Source: Deltaproteobacteria bacterium (GTDB taxonomy: Bacteria; Desulfobacterota; Syntrophia; Syntrophales; JAFGHS01). From it: a stretch of 43,584 nt of DNA. Below the pieces are notes generated by a model that was not told the DNA's origin, ran no database searches, and saw only the letters and a program-made list of their open reading frames with translations. Below, piece after piece: positions 42,661 to 43,584 of the stretch. The stretch covers positions 1 through 43,584 of the forward strand of contig JAFGHS010000078.1 in NCBI GenBank assembly GCA_016930075.1. The letters are read 5' to 3'. Made by a program: the position numbers and the translations under genes. How positions within the stretch are numbered: the stretch's first letter is position 1; each line of letters opens with the position of its first letter.

Positions 42661-42690
42661 CTTCTCCTGTTTTAGAAAGTAACACCATAA

Positions 42691-42751
42691 TCTATGAAGT
42701 TACTTTACTTTATAGCGTTGAAATCTATATAGAGATATGATATTTTGTCAA
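42691..42751 (-). promoter_or_regulatory. Orphan GRE promoter with operator (module 3)
   Basis: Minus-strand TTGACA (42751-42746) and TATAGA (42729-42724), 16 bp apart, then TCTATGAAGT-N6-ACTTTATAGC (42691-42716). It points at the decayed GRE and keeps the layout of the promoters of modules 1 and 2. Confidence 0.7.
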
Positions 42752-42877
42752 ACAAAAAAATCTTGTAGCCAAACGCATGTTAATACAATAAGTAATTGAT
42801 TACATGACATAATATTTATTTGTATAACTTGGTGCGGGGCTCAAAATAGCCTGCATCAGAGCCATTCCAGGATTTTT

Positions 42878-42889
42878 ACTTTATAAAGT
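42878..42889 (+). promoter_or_regulatory. Regulator-side box (module 3)
   Basis: Perfect palindrome ACTTTATAAAGT, followed by TATAATG-like sequence, upstream of the second regulator. Same place and core as the boxes at 28560 and 32379. Confidence 0.65.
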
Positions 42890-42958
42890 TGCTCTATAAT
42901 GTTTACGTTGTAATTTTATGCGGGGATTCTTTTTATTTACGTGTTAATTGGAGGCACC

Positions 42959-43584
42959 ATGAAAAAGAAGACGGACATGACTATCAGGGAATTGGAAGAA
43001 AGATCCGGCATCCGCAGATCGACAATCCATCACTATATTTGGTATGGTTTGCTGCACCAGCCGTACAAGACGGGGAAAACGATGGCTTACTACGACCAGA
43101 GCCATTTAAAAAGACTGGAAGTGATCCAAAATATCAAAATGAATTACCTGAAGTCGACAAAGGCGTCCCGGGTACCCCTGGATTTTATCAAGCACAGAAT
43201 GTCGGAGCATTATACGCTGACAAAAGGAAAAACGGAGATAAGCAAACAGAGAATAAAAAGTGAACAGGGAAAGGAGAAAAAGAAAGATATTATCGAGGCC
43301 ACTCTTAAATTATATGCCGACAGGGGATATTATCTGACAAATATCAGAGACATTGCCGGGGCTGTCGGAATATCTGCTCCCACTTTTTACCACTATTTTC
43401 GGGACAAGCGCGAACTCTTTGTCGAAGTGATTGAATATGTCGTCCGGAATATAAAAGAAGAGGTGAGCGCTGCGCTGGATCAGGAAAAAGATAGCGGGGC
43501 AAGAACCGTTGTCACATTCGAACTGTTTTATAAACACTACTCAAAAATAGGAGAAATCATCAATCAGTTAAGGGCCGGCGTGGC
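42959..43584 (+). CDS. MerR-TetR two-domain regulator (Reg2), 3' end cut by the window edge
   Basis: The first 208 codons of a paralog of Reg1. MerR-type HTH about 7-76 (MTIRELEERSGIRRSTIHHY, MAYYDQSHLKRLEVIQNIK), basic linker about 88-110, then TetR_N (DIIEATLKLYADRGYYLTN, IRDIAGAVGISAPTFYHYF, RDKRELF) and part of the effector domain. TTGGAGG lies 5 nt before ATG 42959. DNA around the TetR helix-turn-helix and from 43545 to the edge is almost base-identical to Reg1, while the linker and residues 165-190 differ. Its GRE partner to the left is decayed, so it may act on the other two GRE promoters or on genes beyond the edge. Confidence 0.88.
   Translation, partial: MKKKTDMTIRELEERSGIRRSTIHHYIWYGLLHQPYKTGKTMAYYDQSHLKRLEVIQNIKMNYLKSTKASRVPLDFIKHRMSEHYTLTKGKTEISKQRIKSEQGKEKKKDIIEATLKLYADRGYYLTNIRDIAGAVGISAPTFYHYFRDKRELFVEVIEYVVRNIKEEVSAALDQEKDSGARTVVTFELFYKHYSKIGEIINQLRAGV

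Noticed and set aside
1-43584. tRNA, rRNA or CRISPR arrays
   Set aside because: No cloverleaf-like genes, rRNA blocks or regularly spaced direct repeats were found on reading either strand.

Overview
The window looks like an accessory catabolic region of a strictly anaerobic, Gram-negative bacterium, most plausibly a deltaproteobacterium (Desulfobacterota). The pointers are oxygen-sensitive glycyl radical enzymes (GREs) with a ferredoxin-type radical-SAM activase, an iron-sulfur 4-hydroxybutyryl-CoA dehydratase, TRAP-type receptors, several outer-membrane barrels and exported lipoproteins. The phylum is inferred from gene style only. No rRNA, tRNA or CRISPR array was seen. Nearly all genes are on the minus strand; the exceptions are one porin and two regulators.

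Layout. 1-5037: a cytoplasmic type-B carboxylesterase cut by the window edge, the tail of a decayed esterase, and two tandem lipoprotein esterases. 5641-10034: a 4-hydroxybutyryl-CoA dehydratase-type enzyme, a zinc alcohol dehydrogenase broken by a frameshift in a C8 tract, and a barrel protein, preceded by a dead GntR regulator. 10587-15437: an orphan TRAP receptor, a third lipoprotein esterase and an acyl-CoA ligase. 16844-21973: a porin, an FG-GAP/TolB-like exported protein and a second orphan TRAP receptor. 22287-32147: a GRE activase, two GREs, a divergent regulator and a third GRE. 32658-41773: a lipoprotein, a complete dipeptide-type ABC importer and two related barrels. 41813-42660: relics of another activase and GRE, then a second regulator that runs off the end.

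The most unusual content is a repeated regulatory and enzymatic module. The regulators join a MerR-type N-terminal DNA-binding domain to a TetR-type helix-turn-helix. Three divergent intergenic regions (28.3-28.6, 32.2-32.5 and 42.7-42.95 kb) carry the same architecture: a sigma70-like promoter firing leftward into a GRE gene, an ATTATAAAGT/ACTTTATAAT inverted repeat at its start site, and a second palindrome before the regulator. In the first region both partners survive; in the second only the GRE survives, next to a scrap of regulator start; in the third only the regulator survives, next to scraps of GRE and activase. The module therefore appears to have been copied at least three times and partly eroded.

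A working model (inference): exported esterases cleave an ester, barrels, TRAP receptors and the ABC importer handle the products, and the alcohol dehydrogenase, CoA ligase, 4-hydroxybutyryl-CoA dehydratase and GREs process the alcohol and acid parts. The GRE substrates cannot be assigned from sequence alone. A 133-bp MITE-like element with terminal inverted repeats and exact 5-bp target duplications is present twice.
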